NCBI GenBank assembly: GCA_964402685.1
Contig: CAYODE010000003.1
Location: forward strand, 1 to 64,000
DNA: 64,000 bases
DNA from: Aestuariivita sp964402685
GTDB lineage: Bacteria; Pseudomonadota; Alphaproteobacteria; Rhodobacterales; Rhodobacteraceae
Direction: 5' to 3'
Shown: positions 1-8,267 of the stretch, one piece after another
Position numbering within the stretch: position 1 is the first letter of the stretch
How the letters are laid out: every line of letters starts with the position of its first letter
Made by a program: the position numbers and the translations under genes
Notes under the pieces: generated by a model
The model's database searches: none
What the model saw: the letters and a program-made list of their open reading frames with translations, nothing else
What the model was told of the DNA's origin: nothing

Positions 1-438
1 ACCGGGGTTCACAGTCATCACGCAAACCAGATCCATCAGGTCCAAGAGATCTGTCACAGCGTCCGCTGGTGTGCCCGGATTGAGAGCGACCCCCGCTTTC
101 ATGCCTGCGCCACGGATGGCTTGCAACGTCCGGTGAATGTGTGGACCCGCCTCAACATGGGCGGTCAAGATATCTGCGCCAGCTTGGGCAAATGCATCGA
201 TATAGGGATCCACCGGTGCGATCATCAAATGGACATCCATCACCGTTTTGACGTGCTTGCGAAAAGCGGCAACAGCGGGCGGGCCAAATGTCAGGTTTGG
301 CACAAAATGACCGTCCATAACGTCAACATGGACCCAATCCGCGCCTTGATCTTCGATGGCTTCGATTTCAGCCCCGAAATTCGCGAAATCAGCTGAAAGG
401 ATAGACGGTGCGATCTTTACGCTGCGATCAAATGACAT
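1..438 (-). CDS. rpe: Ribulose-phosphate 3-epimerase (3' part missing)
   Basis: Interconverts ribulose 5-phosphate and xylulose 5-phosphate in the pentose phosphate and Calvin pathways. The first 146 codons are present; the C-terminus lies off the left edge. The N-terminus reads MSFDRSVKIAPSILSADFAN, and the TIM-barrel motifs WVHVDVMDGHFVPNLTFGP and VMDVHLMIAPVDPY carry the metal-binding His and Asp of the family; the visible part ends in CVMTVNPG, another conserved Rpe segment. The ATG at 438 is preceded by a GGAGAA ribosome site. It is transcribed away from the GNAT gene at 537. Identity is secure from the motifs; the missing end could not be checked. Confidence 0.93.
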   Translation of the reverse strand, partial: MSFDRSVKIAPSILSADFANFGAEIEAIEDQGADWVHVDVMDGHFVPNLTFGPPAVAAFRKHVKTVMDVHLMIAPVDPYIDAFAQAGADILTAHVEAGPHIHRTLQAIRGAGMKAGVALNPGTPADAVTDLLDLMDLVCVMTVNPG

Positions 439-536
439 CGGGTTCTCCTTCGGCTGGTAGGCAGTGCGCGTGATATAGACCGCTCGATCCGGAAACGGTA
501 GGGCTTTGGTTTAGGTAAACTACGCGATGGAGCGCT

Positions 537-995
537 ATGGGGTCGATTACTTTGCATGCGCCGGAACTCTCGGAATTGACGCGCCTTTCTGAGTTGTGTC
601 TGCGGTCCAAGGCCTTTTGGGGTTATGACGCTGATTTTATGGCGGCTTGTGTGGACGAGCTCACATTGCGGCCTGGCGACTTAGAAAGGACCAAAATCGT
701 AGTCGCAGAACAGGACCGTGCTGTTGCAGGCGTCGCGCAAGTGTCTGTTGCAGATGAGAATGCAGATCTGTTGAAGCTCTTTGTCGACCCGGGTCATATG
801 GGCAAAGGCATCGGGACGGTATTGTTCGATTGGGCCGTCGAAACGGCTCGCGCACAACTTGCAGACAGACTTGTCATCGAAGCTGATCCGGGTGCGGAGC
901 CATTCTACCTGAAACGGGGCGCAATCCGTGTTGGCGAGGTGCCATCAGGTTCAATCACCGGGCGGGTCTTGCCGTTGATGCACATTCGGCTTTAG
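537..995 (+). CDS. GNAT family N-acetyltransferase
   Basis: A 152-residue single-domain GNAT acetyltransferase, predicted to move an acetyl group from acetyl-CoA to an unknown amine. The acetyl-CoA loop is visible as VDPGHMGKGIGTVLFDWAVE (about residues 82-101), preceded by the beta-4 strand ADLLKLFV and followed by the LVIEADPGAEPFYLKRGAI segment typical of the fold's C-terminal half. The length is normal for a stand-alone GNAT. Its stop overlaps the stop of the convergent DUF1045 gene by 4 bp. The neighbours give no hint of substrate. Confidence 0.85.
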   Translation: MGSITLHAPELSELTRLSELCLRSKAFWGYDADFMAACVDELTLRPGDLERTKIVVAEQDRAVAGVAQVSVADENADLLKLFVDPGHMGKGIGTVLFDWAVETARAQLADRLVIEADPGAEPFYLKRGAIRVGEVPSGSITGRVLPLMHIRL

Positions 996-1687
996 CCGCC
1001 GCGGCCCAAAGGCAACTTCTCCAAAACATGAAAGAACCCATCCTCGTCCTCGCCGACAAGCGCCAACTCTCGAATGATTAGCGGGTGGGGCAGGTCCGGT
1101 TTGAGGTGTCTATCGAGCGCCGCTTCGACCTTTGAAAGGTCGTCTTTCGGAAGTTTGCCGGTCAAGGTGATGTGAAACCGGAATTGATCCATCACGTGGG
1201 GGTATCCCCATTGTGCCAAATTGGCTTCCTGCGGGGCTGACAGGTTAGCCGCGCGCCGCCGCTCCAACTCTTGGTCCGAGGCGGGTGCACGAAAGCCATC
1301 AAGCTCGCGCACAACTCGCGCTGCTGTCGCGTTAAGCTCCGTTGTCTCACCAATCGGGGTCAACGCCAGAAAGCGGCCAAGCCGGGTAATCTCCAAACCC
1401 GAAAGGGTCAAAGGCGAAATGTCAGCAGCCAGATCTTTCGCGACACGCGATAGGGCACCTTGTGTTTTCCCGCTGCGCAACCGAAACGGCGGTTTGATTG
1501 TCGCGTGCAGCCCATAGCGCCGGGGAACAGCAGTCACAGCCGAAACAGGGCCAACACCGTTGTTTAGTTCTGGGTGCGCAACGGTCCGGCTCGACGTGAT
1601 ATCCCACCCGAGCCAGGCAGTGGAAAACTGCGCCCAAACATCGGCTTGGTCAGGGATAAAGTAGATAGCAAAACGGGTCGGCGTCAT
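992..1687 (-). CDS. DUF1045 family protein, 2H-phosphoesterase-like
   Basis: A 231-residue protein of the DUF1045 family, often annotated as a putative phosphonate metabolism protein because relatives sit beside phn C-P lyase genes. Two H-x-T motifs, in HATIKPPFRL (about residues 61-70) and FRFHITLTGKLP (about 169-180), match the paired catalytic histidines of the 2H phosphoesterase superfamily, suggesting cyclic phosphate or phosphoester chemistry. No C-P lyase or phn transport gene is visible next to it; the only phosphonate genes in the window are the TmpA/TmpB-like pair near 56000. It follows the glycan cluster on the same strand after a 69-bp gap, so it may be cotranscribed. The exact reaction is unknown. 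Confidence 0.8.
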   Translation of the reverse strand: MTPTRFAIYFIPDQADVWAQFSTAWLGWDITSSRTVAHPELNNGVGPVSAVTAVPRRYGLHATIKPPFRLRSGKTQGALSRVAKDLAADISPLTLSGLEITRLGRFLALTPIGETTELNATAARVVRELDGFRAPASDQELERRRAANLSAPQEANLAQWGYPHVMDQFRFHITLTGKLPKDDLSKVEAALDRHLKPDLPHPLIIRELALVGEDEDGFFHVLEKLPLGRGG

Positions 1688-1756
1688 AAGTACGGCTCCT
1701 TCCGACGGAGCTGTGACGGTGTTTTGTGACGGTTATGTGACAAGAGGCTGCGCGGT

Positions 1757-2233
1757 TTAGGCGCGGTAGAATAAATACCGGTCCGGTGCAATGGTGTCAG
1801 GTCCATTGATCTGCTCAAATCCGACAAGCGGTTGACCTGAAACCAAAATCCCTCCGGGCGCCATCACTTTTGCCAAAGGAACGGACAGTTTGGCTGCCTC
1901 TGCGACATCTTTTTCCTTCACACCGAATCCAAGGTCGTAATGGGCCAGTTGGATTTGCGCACCCAAACTCTCCAATTTGAGCAGCATGGGTTCCGCCTCT
2001 CCTTCGAGGAAGTCTTCCGTGGGCGGAATACAGGACGGATGTGGCTGTAACACACGGTCGATCACCCAGATCCGTCGCTCGGGCATGATCTCACGCAGGT
2101 GGTCGTAGGTGCGGCCATTGCCCAGACCCAAGTCCAGGACATCGCCTGGCTGATCTTTGATCAGCTCGGCAGCCCAGTTGAGACCGTCGCGTTGCGCGCT
2201 GAGGCGGCGAAGCATGCTGTCTAACCGGCTCAT
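1757..2233 (-). CDS. Small class I SAM-dependent methyltransferase-like protein
   Basis: A 158-residue protein with a clear SAM-binding motif I, DVLDLGLGNGRTYDHLRE (about residues 31-48), then an acidic strand IWVIDRVL and a late AKVMAPGGILVSGQPL strand, as in Rossmann-type methyltransferases. It is shorter than most class I enzymes and lacks an obvious substrate lid. A clear paralogue lies at 18143-18631 (shared GLGNGRTY core and start MxRLD). It is the last gene of the glycan cluster, its ATG overlapping the previous stop by 4 bp, so a role in modifying the glycan or its carrier is plausible but inferred. Confidence 0.75.
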   Translation of the reverse strand: MSRLDSMLRRLSAQRDGLNWAAELIKDQPGDVLDLGLGNGRTYDHLREIMPERRIWVIDRVLQPHPSCIPPTEDFLEGEAEPMLLKLESLGAQIQLAHYDLGFGVKEKDVAEAAKLSVPLAKVMAPGGILVSGQPLVGFEQINGPDTIAPDRYLFYRA

Positions 2234-2988
2234 ACAAGGTCTCCTTCAGAGATGCGCCATGGTTGCGCCGGGCCGGACAGAAACATGTCGACCAGACGAG
2301 CGCAGAAAGACCAGATTGCGGGATCGTGTACAAGGTGGTGTGTCAACAACCCTAGTGGTTCGCCTGCATCCGTCACACCGTTTCGCCGCTCCCGTAGCAA
2401 CTGTATGATCCGCGAGACCAACAAGGCCTCGTCGATCAGGCCGCGCGTTCCCTTCCAATCAACAGGATCGATATGGGTGTTGATCTGCTTTAACCCTTCC
2501 GCGGCCCAGAGGTTCTGGCGCGGTGTGGCCGTGGACAAAACGCGATATCCGAGCACGGGCAATACCGCGATCAGTTCTGGTGAAATCCTGTTCCAAGGGG
2601 GTACGAACACCGGTTTTAACCTCGATCCGAAAAGCCCGTGAAGTTTGCCAAATCCACGTTCTGCGTCCTCGCGCAGCGCGTCCAGCGGACGGTGTGCGCC
2701 GAACTCTGCCTTCTTTTGGTCTGCGGGCGCGTGGTTCTCATGCGCCCAGCCGTGCACAAGGGGGATCAGATCCGATGTTCCGGCTAGGAAATCCGAGAGT
2801 GAGTTGTCGGCATGGGCGGGGATGACCGCGATGTGAACCGGTAGCTCTGCATTTGCGGACATGCGCGCCAATTCCCGCAGCGCAGGCGTTTCCGATATCG
2901 CATCATCATCGCGCCACCAGAACGGGAGGCTCAGCCCCTCCGATTGCCAAATGCGCAACTCATTTTGCAAATGCGCCCAATCGGTCAT
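2230..2988 (-). CDS. Polysaccharide deacetylase-like protein
   Basis: A 252-residue NodB/polysaccharide-deacetylase-like protein. The N-terminal LPFWWRDDDAI motif supplies the family's acidic metal/catalytic residues; HGWAHENHA matches the metal-binding H-x(3-4)-H motif; FVPPWNRIS matches the RxPxG/PPxN substrate loop; and LLTHHLVHD supplies the C-terminal histidine. No signal peptide is evident, suggesting cytoplasmic action on a glycan precursor. Start and stop overlap the adjoining genes by 4 bp, placing it firmly in the glycan operon. It probably removes an acetyl or related acyl group from an amino sugar; the substrate is not determinable. Confidence 0.78.
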   Translation of the reverse strand: MTDWAHLQNELRIWQSEGLSLPFWWRDDDAISETPALRELARMSANAELPVHIAVIPAHADNSLSDFLAGTSDLIPLVHGWAHENHAPADQKKAEFGAHRPLDALREDAERGFGKLHGLFGSRLKPVFVPPWNRISPELIAVLPVLGYRVLSTATPRQNLWAAEGLKQINTHIDPVDWKGTRGLIDEALLVSRIIQLLRERRNGVTDAGEPLGLLTHHLVHDPAIWSFCARLVDMFLSGPAQPWRISEGDLV

Positions 2989-4121
2989 CGCAGACGACTC
3001 ACCAGTTTTTCCGCGATCCGCACTGTTTCGTCGGCACCGTCCATAGAGACACCATAAGACGAGCGGCGTTCGGTTGTCGCCAGCTGCACTACCCGATCCG
3101 CCAAGACAGCGGGCGTTACATCTGCAGTGGTTAGCACATCAAATCCTGGCAGCGCTGCGATGCTCTTTGCGCGCAACGATTGTTCAACCTCACCCCCATC
3201 ATCAAACGGGATTAGAAGGGCCGGAATGCCGGTTTGAAGGAGATCCATAGCGGTATTGTAGCCTGCCAAACTGACCGAGCATACGGCATGGTTGAGCATT
3301 TGCCGAAAATCTGAACGGGCGGCTTCGACGTGCACGTTTGGAGGAGCTTCGCCTTGAAGCTCCTGACACAAAGGACTTGGGTTTGTGCCCCCGACCAAAA
3401 GCCGCCACGTTAGCTCTGGTGTCAACTTGGCGGCTTCTAGCGCCGTTCGAAATACGGGCAGACCGACGGCACCGCCGCCCGCACTTACGAGAACTTCGCC
3501 CGAACCCGCCAGAGTGGGATGCGGCGTTGGCGCGGGCTGCGTAACGAACCCGGTGTATCGCAGTTTGCTTCTCAGTTCGTTTGAGACAGGCCAACTGATC
3601 TCAAGTGGGATGGCAGCCTCGTCAGAATGCACAAGCACCCAATCATAAAACGCTTCGATCACCTGTTCTGTGCGTTCTACCTTGGCGGGTTTGGACGGCG
3701 GAGCCAGGATATCGCGGATCGAACAGAAGATTTTGGGTGGATTGGGTCGCTCTTTGGCTTTTTCCAAAAGGGTGATGAATTCGGTCGACAGAACCCGGCG
3801 ACCGAATGGAAAAAGCTCTGTGATAAGAACGTCCGGCGCTTCCTCCAAGCGTTTCAGCAAACCCAATGTACGTTGGGCCAGATAGTCCGCGTCAGCCGGT
3901 GTGCCGTCCGCTGTGAGAAGCGTGGTGAAGTTGGTTCCATCTGATTTCAGTGGTGGAAGTTGAACAAACTCGATCGCGTCCACGTTCAACCCTGCAACCG
4001 GTGTACCTCCGGATGCCAAAGTCACGCCGTGACCCGCCGCCGCAAAGCTGTTGGCCAGCGTCAGCGCCCGGCGCAAATGACCGGTTCCCAAAAGATGTGT
4101 GACGACGATCAGGACGTTCAT
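2985..4121 (-). CDS. MurG-like (COG4671-type) glycosyltransferase
   Basis: A 378-residue GT-B fold protein resembling the predicted glycosyltransferases of COG4671. The N-terminus has the glycine/histidine loop VTHLLGTGHLRRALTLA, and the C-terminal nucleotide-sugar site reads SLAGYNTAMDLLQTGIPALL, as in MurG/GT28 enzymes. It is paralogous to the protein at 7022-8239, which has the same GTGHLRR-type loop and a YNT motif. No signal peptide or membrane segment is visible. It lies 5 bp after the histidine phosphatase gene and overlaps the deacetylase-like gene by 4 bp. Sugar donor and acceptor are unknown. Confidence 0.8.
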   Translation of the reverse strand: MNVLIVVTHLLGTGHLRRALTLANSFAAAGHGVTLASGGTPVAGLNVDAIEFVQLPPLKSDGTNFTTLLTADGTPADADYLAQRTLGLLKRLEEAPDVLITELFPFGRRVLSTEFITLLEKAKERPNPPKIFCSIRDILAPPSKPAKVERTEQVIEAFYDWVLVHSDEAAIPLEISWPVSNELRSKLRYTGFVTQPAPTPHPTLAGSGEVLVSAGGGAVGLPVFRTALEAAKLTPELTWRLLVGGTNPSPLCQELQGEAPPNVHVEAARSDFRQMLNHAVCSVSLAGYNTAMDLLQTGIPALLIPFDDGGEVEQSLRAKSIAALPGFDVLTTADVTPAVLADRVVQLATTERRSSYGVSMDGADETVRIAEKLVSRLR

Positions 4122-4126
4122 TTGTC

Positions 4127-4705
4127 CTATCTCTCAACCAGGCGAATGGGGGCAGCTCCATGAACCTGCAAAACAGGAGCCAGCTCCAGCACAAACAGCC
4201 TGTTGCGCTTAATCTGGAATGGCGCGGGGCCCTCAAAATTCCATCCGGTTGCACGGGCCATCAGAACGCGCATGATCCCGATATGGGTCACAGCAACAGT
4301 ATCGCGGCTCAGGGATTGAAGCCATGGTTCTAGGCGCGCCCAAACCTCTCTCGGGCTTTCACCATTTGGCGGACGATAGTCCCAGCCCCAGTCCTCGATG
4401 TCCCGAAACCCCGAGTTTGCATCGGCTTTCAGTTCAAGCCCTTTCTGGCCTTCCCAATCGCCCCAATTCATCTCGGTTAATGCTAACACAGTTTCAGGCG
4501 AGCGCCCGCTCACCAGTTGGGCAGTGTCTTGTGCGCGCAACAGTGGACTAGCCACCAGTTCGGCCGCGCCCCATGGACTGGGCAGTGTTAGCCGGGCCAG
4601 ATCGCGGCGTGCGTCATCATCCAATGCAATGTCGCTGCGCCCCTGTATTTGGCCCGCACGATTCCAGGGCGTGTGCCCGTGTCGGAGAAGTGCCAGTTTC
4701 GTCAT
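4127..4705 (-). CDS. Histidine phosphatase (phosphoglycerate mutase-like) family protein
   Basis: A 192-residue branch-1 histidine phosphatase. The N-terminal catalytic motif LLRHGHTPWN holds the phosphorylated His (about residue 9) and the first Arg; MNWGDWEG supplies the conserved acidic residue, and VTHIGIMRVLMA the second His. The size fits CobC/GpmB-type phosphatases, but no cobalamin gene is nearby. Embedded between glycosyltransferase genes with a 4-bp overlap on one side and a 5-bp gap on the other, it may dephosphorylate a sugar phosphate or lipid-linked intermediate; this is inferred from location. Confidence 0.85.
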   Translation of the reverse strand: MTKLALLRHGHTPWNRAGQIQGRSDIALDDDARRDLARLTLPSPWGAAELVASPLLRAQDTAQLVSGRSPETVLALTEMNWGDWEGQKGLELKADANSGFRDIEDWGWDYRPPNGESPREVWARLEPWLQSLSRDTVAVTHIGIMRVLMARATGWNFEGPAPFQIKRNRLFVLELAPVLQVHGAAPIRLVER

Positions 4706-5781
4706 GTGGCCTCCTGTATGAGAGGTCCCAGTGTTTCTTGCAAAATCCGCACAGCCGCAGGTCTGAGATGTCTTGTTCGAACATAATTCTGTGCGTCGCG
4801 ACCCAGTTGCACGCGCATGGTGTCATCTGAGAGCAATTTATCCAACGCAACGGCCAGACCACGCGCTCCGGTTTCGATTGATGGATAATTGCCGGGTGCC
4901 AAGACATCGCAGACACCTGGCCGGTTTTGCGCAAGAACGGGCAGGCCGGCTGCTTGCGCTTCTAGGTATACCATACCAAAGGCTTCGTTCACCCCGGGCC
5001 AAAACAGTAACGAAGAGCTGGCATAGACTTCAGCCAACGCGACCGGGTTCAAGACGCCTAGAAATTCGACCCGATCCCCAAACGGTTTGAACAAGGTTTC
5101 CACATCTACTCGTGCATCCCCGTCGCCGGCAATGTTCAACGCCCAATTCGGTGACCGCAGGAGGTGCAGTGCCTCGGCAATCAATTGATAGGAGGCCAGT
5201 TTATCCCCGTGCCGCATCATACCAACGGCCAGCATCGGGCCATTGCAGGAAGCTGGGTTGGGCAACGTATCGCGATCCAAAAAAGGTGGCAGTTCGACGA
5301 TATGCTGTTGGCCAAAACGATCTCGCTCAAGTGCGATCAAATCTTCATTCGTGACATGAAAGATTACGTCCGCTGCGTCGCTGGCGTCGTGAGCCGCCTG
5401 TGCGAACTTGGCCCATGGTCCCGTAAGCCTCGATTTTGCCCGACTAGCTTCAATCTGAATATAGGGGATGCGAAGTTCTTTGCTCACACAAGGCCCGATC
5501 AGATCCGGCGCTTTATAGTAATTGTGATAAGTCACCCACATCCCGGCATTGGGCAAATCCTGAAGGATGCGCGCGCGTTCGGATTGAGCTCGCTTGAAAA
5601 GATCCTGCTGCGCCTCCTCACTTCCTTCAGGTTCAAAACTGCGCAGTTCCGATGCCAATACCATCGGCGCTTCGAACGTTTCAGACAGCGCCGACATAAG
5701 ATTTCGAGCGATCTGACGGTCTCCTGATGGGGTCGGATGGTTTGGTGTCTTCAAGGGAGCGTAAAAGGCGATGGGCCTCAT
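4702..5781 (-). CDS. Glycosyltransferase family 4-like protein
   Basis: A 359-residue GT-B glycosyltransferase. It starts MRPIAFYAPLKTPNHPTPSG, has an acceptor-side N-terminal domain, and carries a GT4-type donor site with GVNEAFGMVYLEAQAAGLPV, which is the E-x7-E nucleotide-sugar motif (about residues 265-284), followed by the GLAVALDKLL helix. Both ends overlap neighbouring genes by 4 bp, indicating translational coupling within the glycan operon. It probably adds one sugar to a cell-envelope or exported glycan. Donor and linkage cannot be read from sequence. Confidence 0.83.
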   Translation of the reverse strand: MRPIAFYAPLKTPNHPTPSGDRQIARNLMSALSETFEAPMVLASELRSFEPEGSEEAQQDLFKRAQSERARILQDLPNAGMWVTYHNYYKAPDLIGPCVSKELRIPYIQIEASRAKSRLTGPWAKFAQAAHDASDAADVIFHVTNEDLIALERDRFGQQHIVELPPFLDRDTLPNPASCNGPMLAVGMMRHGDKLASYQLIAEALHLLRSPNWALNIAGDGDARVDVETLFKPFGDRVEFLGVLNPVALAEVYASSSLLFWPGVNEAFGMVYLEAQAAGLPVLAQNRPGVCDVLAPGNYPSIETGARGLAVALDKLLSDDTMRVQLGRDAQNYVRTRHLRPAAVRILQETLGPLIQEAT

Positions 5782-7025
5782 GTCCCGTCCCCAACTAAGT
5801 CTGTCAACCGCTGCGAGAGGTGCACGATGCCCGGTTGCATCAGGAAGTCCTTGGTCAGCCGGCCGTAAGCTGCGTGCGCTAGTTTTTCAGCCAAAGCAGG
5901 CTCTTCAGCCAGTGATAACATCGCACGGGCCAACGCCTCAGGCGCGTCCTGAACCAGCAGGCCATGCGTTCCGCTGTCTATGAACTCCGGAATGGCGGAA
6001 ACCGGTGTCGACAGGATTGCGAGTTTCTGAGAGGCCGCTTCCATCAACACATTCGGCAAGCCGTCGCGATCTCCGTCCTCGGCGATACGACTTGGCAAAA
6101 CAAATAGGTCAGCGGTTCGCATGGCTGCGATCACATCTGGCTGGTCGCACGCGCCGCGCCACGTGATCCTATCCGCGACGCCGGCCAAACGCGCTTGCTC
6201 AGCCAACGCGTCCAACAATCCGCCACCGCCAATATGGGTCCAATGCCAATCCAGATCCCGAGGTAGTAAAGCCAAGGCGGCGATAAGTCGATCGAACCCT
6301 TTCTTTTCAACCAAACGGCCAACAGACATCATGTGAAAAGGATCACTGGGGCTGCGAGGGCGGCGATCGGGTGGATCGGGAAACCGACCCAGGTCTAATC
6401 CGTGATAGATTAGGTTGATCCGCGATGGATCGGCAGAAAGATCCCTCAAATGCTGCGCACCAAAGGCGGTGCAGGTGGCGCCAAATTGGGCACCTGAGTG
6501 GGCGGGGTCCAGTTTTTCACGCAATTCCCATTCGGGTGACGTCCATATGTCTTTGGCATGCGCGGAAAAACTCCAAGGCAGGCCACGCATGATCGCCGCG
6601 TATCTTGCAACAGACGCGGGCGTATGCAGAAAATGCGCGTACAGGCCTTTGGTTCCTGCCGGCAGCTCGGTTGCCAGAACACAGGCCTGTCCAAACCGAC
6701 GAATACGATTATGCGTTGGATCGCGGCGCAGATCCTTGCGCCAGATGTCGTAGGCTTTTGCATATCCCGGTAAATGGCACGCGTTGTCCCGGGCGTTTTC
6801 AACACGGCCAGGTTCCTGCCACAGATACTCAGGCAGGTATCTAACCCGCGCATTCAAACGATCATGCAAGGGATGGGTTTTCGTGTCGGTTGGAAATCGC
6901 AGGGACCAGATGTCAAAGCGGTGGCCCGCTTCTTCAAGTGCGACAAGCTCTTGTGCAATGAAGGTTTCCGACAGGCGTGGCCACCCTTTTACCACGACCG
7001 CCAGGGGCGGGGTTTGATCAGTCAT
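5778..7025 (-). CDS. Glycosyltransferase family 4 (colanic-acid-type)
   Basis: A 415-residue GT4 enzyme. The N-terminal WPRLSETFIAQELVALEEAG is characteristic of WcaL/AmsK-like exopolysaccharide glycosyltransferases. The middle has MMSVGRLVEKKGFDRLIAAL, the usual linker into the donor domain, and the C-terminal domain has LPNVLMEAASQKLAILST, the E-x7-E region, followed by GTHGLLV. No membrane segment is seen. It overlaps both neighbours by 4 bp. With the dehydrogenase, three other transferases and the deacetylase, it points to synthesis of a capsule-like or secreted polysaccharide. Confidence 0.87.
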   Translation of the reverse strand: MTDQTPPLAVVVKGWPRLSETFIAQELVALEEAGHRFDIWSLRFPTDTKTHPLHDRLNARVRYLPEYLWQEPGRVENARDNACHLPGYAKAYDIWRKDLRRDPTHNRIRRFGQACVLATELPAGTKGLYAHFLHTPASVARYAAIMRGLPWSFSAHAKDIWTSPEWELREKLDPAHSGAQFGATCTAFGAQHLRDLSADPSRINLIYHGLDLGRFPDPPDRRPRSPSDPFHMMSVGRLVEKKGFDRLIAALALLPRDLDWHWTHIGGGGLLDALAEQARLAGVADRITWRGACDQPDVIAAMRTADLFVLPSRIAEDGDRDGLPNVLMEAASQKLAILSTPVSAIPEFIDSGTHGLLVQDAPEALARAMLSLAEEPALAEKLAHAAYGRLTKDFLMQPGIVHLSQRLTDLVGDGT

Positions 7026-8239
7026 TCGGCGGCGCAGCTCGCGCTGTCTGCCAAGAGGGCACGGACCCTCGCGTTCACTGTATCAAGCCCATCTAGTAAC
7101 CCGTCAACAAAGGCTGCTGAGGGCGGGCGTTGATGAGGTAAAGCCGCAATCGCGGCAATCATCGCATCCGCGGTCAACCCATCTCGTTTTTCGTCCAGCA
7201 TGCGGCACAATCCCAGTTCTTCCGCCTTGGACGCGCGGATGTATTGTTCCAGCCGTGGTACACGGCGTGGCAAGATCACAGCGGGTTTGTCGAATGAGAG
7301 AACCTCGCAGAACGTATTGTACCCGCCCATGCAGATGACGCCCTTGGCACCGGACAAGAGCGTTTCCATCTCTGATTCAAAACCATTGGTGTCTACGCGT
7401 CCGCCCAGTTTCATTGCGCGCTCTTCGAAGGCGCGTCGCGTATCGCCCGACAGAAAGGGACCATATACGATTTTGGCCGGCGGGCCGAGGTTGGGGTCCT
7501 TTTCATAGGCCTGCAGAACCAAATCAACCAAGGTCTCACCATCTCCGCCGCCCCCTGGTGTGACCAGAACATAAGGCTCGTCGGGTGGGGTCGCCTCTTC
7601 CGGGACAGTGCGACGCAAATAGCCGGTCCAATGCATCCGCGCACGCGCAGCCGCACTCAAAGGCAAGCCTTGCGTCGGGTCATAGATCGACTGCAAGCCG
7701 TAGATCCAGATATCGTGATAGAACCGCTCAGTGGCTTCAACGGCCCCTTTTCGTTCCCATTCAGACGCGAGGACTTCTGGCTCATCCAAAACCTCCCGCA
7801 AACCCAAAACCATTTTGGTTTTGCCCTGGGCAAGCAGTGTTTCGAGTGTTGGCAACAGTTCACCGCGAAAGCCTGTCGGCTCCTTATCGACAATCAAAAG
7901 ATCTGGGTCGAATTGCTCCACCGCGGATTGGATCAAACCTGAGCGCAGGTTAGTCGTCGCTTCGATGTCCGTTCCCATCGTTGCCGATGCATAAGAACCA
8001 TCGGCGAGTTTGGTCACACCGGGTAATCTGAGGTGGTCAACACCTCGGGGGAAGGTGAACCGACCCGCGACGGGAGAGCCTGTCAGAATCAAGGCCGAAG
8101 CCGTCGGATCGGCTTCGGTGATCGCCGTAGCCAATAAGCGCGATCGTCTCAAATGGCCCAGTCCGAACGTGTCATGACTGTACAGCATCACTCGTGGAGG
8201 GTGTTTTGAGAACGAAGAGGAGAGTGTCGCCTGCGCCAT
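7022..8239 (-). CDS. MurG-like (COG4671-type) glycosyltransferase
   Basis: A 405-residue predicted glycosyltransferase. PRVMLYSHDTFGLGHLRR forms the N-terminal nucleotide-sugar transferase loop, YVLVTPGGGGDGETLVDLVL opens the donor domain, and CMGGYNTFCEVLSFDKPAVI matches the GT28/MurG-type sugar-nucleotide site. It is paralogous to the protein at 2985-4121. It follows the nucleotide-sugar dehydrogenase after 28 bp and overlaps the next gene by 4 bp. It may use the uronic acid made by that dehydrogenase, but this is only positional inference. Confidence 0.8.
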   Translation of the reverse strand: MAQATLSSSFSKHPPRVMLYSHDTFGLGHLRRSRLLATAITEADPTASALILTGSPVAGRFTFPRGVDHLRLPGVTKLADGSYASATMGTDIEATTNLRSGLIQSAVEQFDPDLLIVDKEPTGFRGELLPTLETLLAQGKTKMVLGLREVLDEPEVLASEWERKGAVEATERFYHDIWIYGLQSIYDPTQGLPLSAAARARMHWTGYLRRTVPEEATPPDEPYVLVTPGGGGDGETLVDLVLQAYEKDPNLGPPAKIVYGPFLSGDTRRAFEERAMKLGGRVDTNGFESEMETLLSGAKGVICMGGYNTFCEVLSFDKPAVILPRRVPRLEQYIRASKAEELGLCRMLDEKRDGLTADAMIAAIAALPHQRPPSAAFVDGLLDGLDTVNARVRALLADSASCAAE

Positions 8240-8267
8240 AACTTGCTCTTTTTGTCGGGCCGCGGCC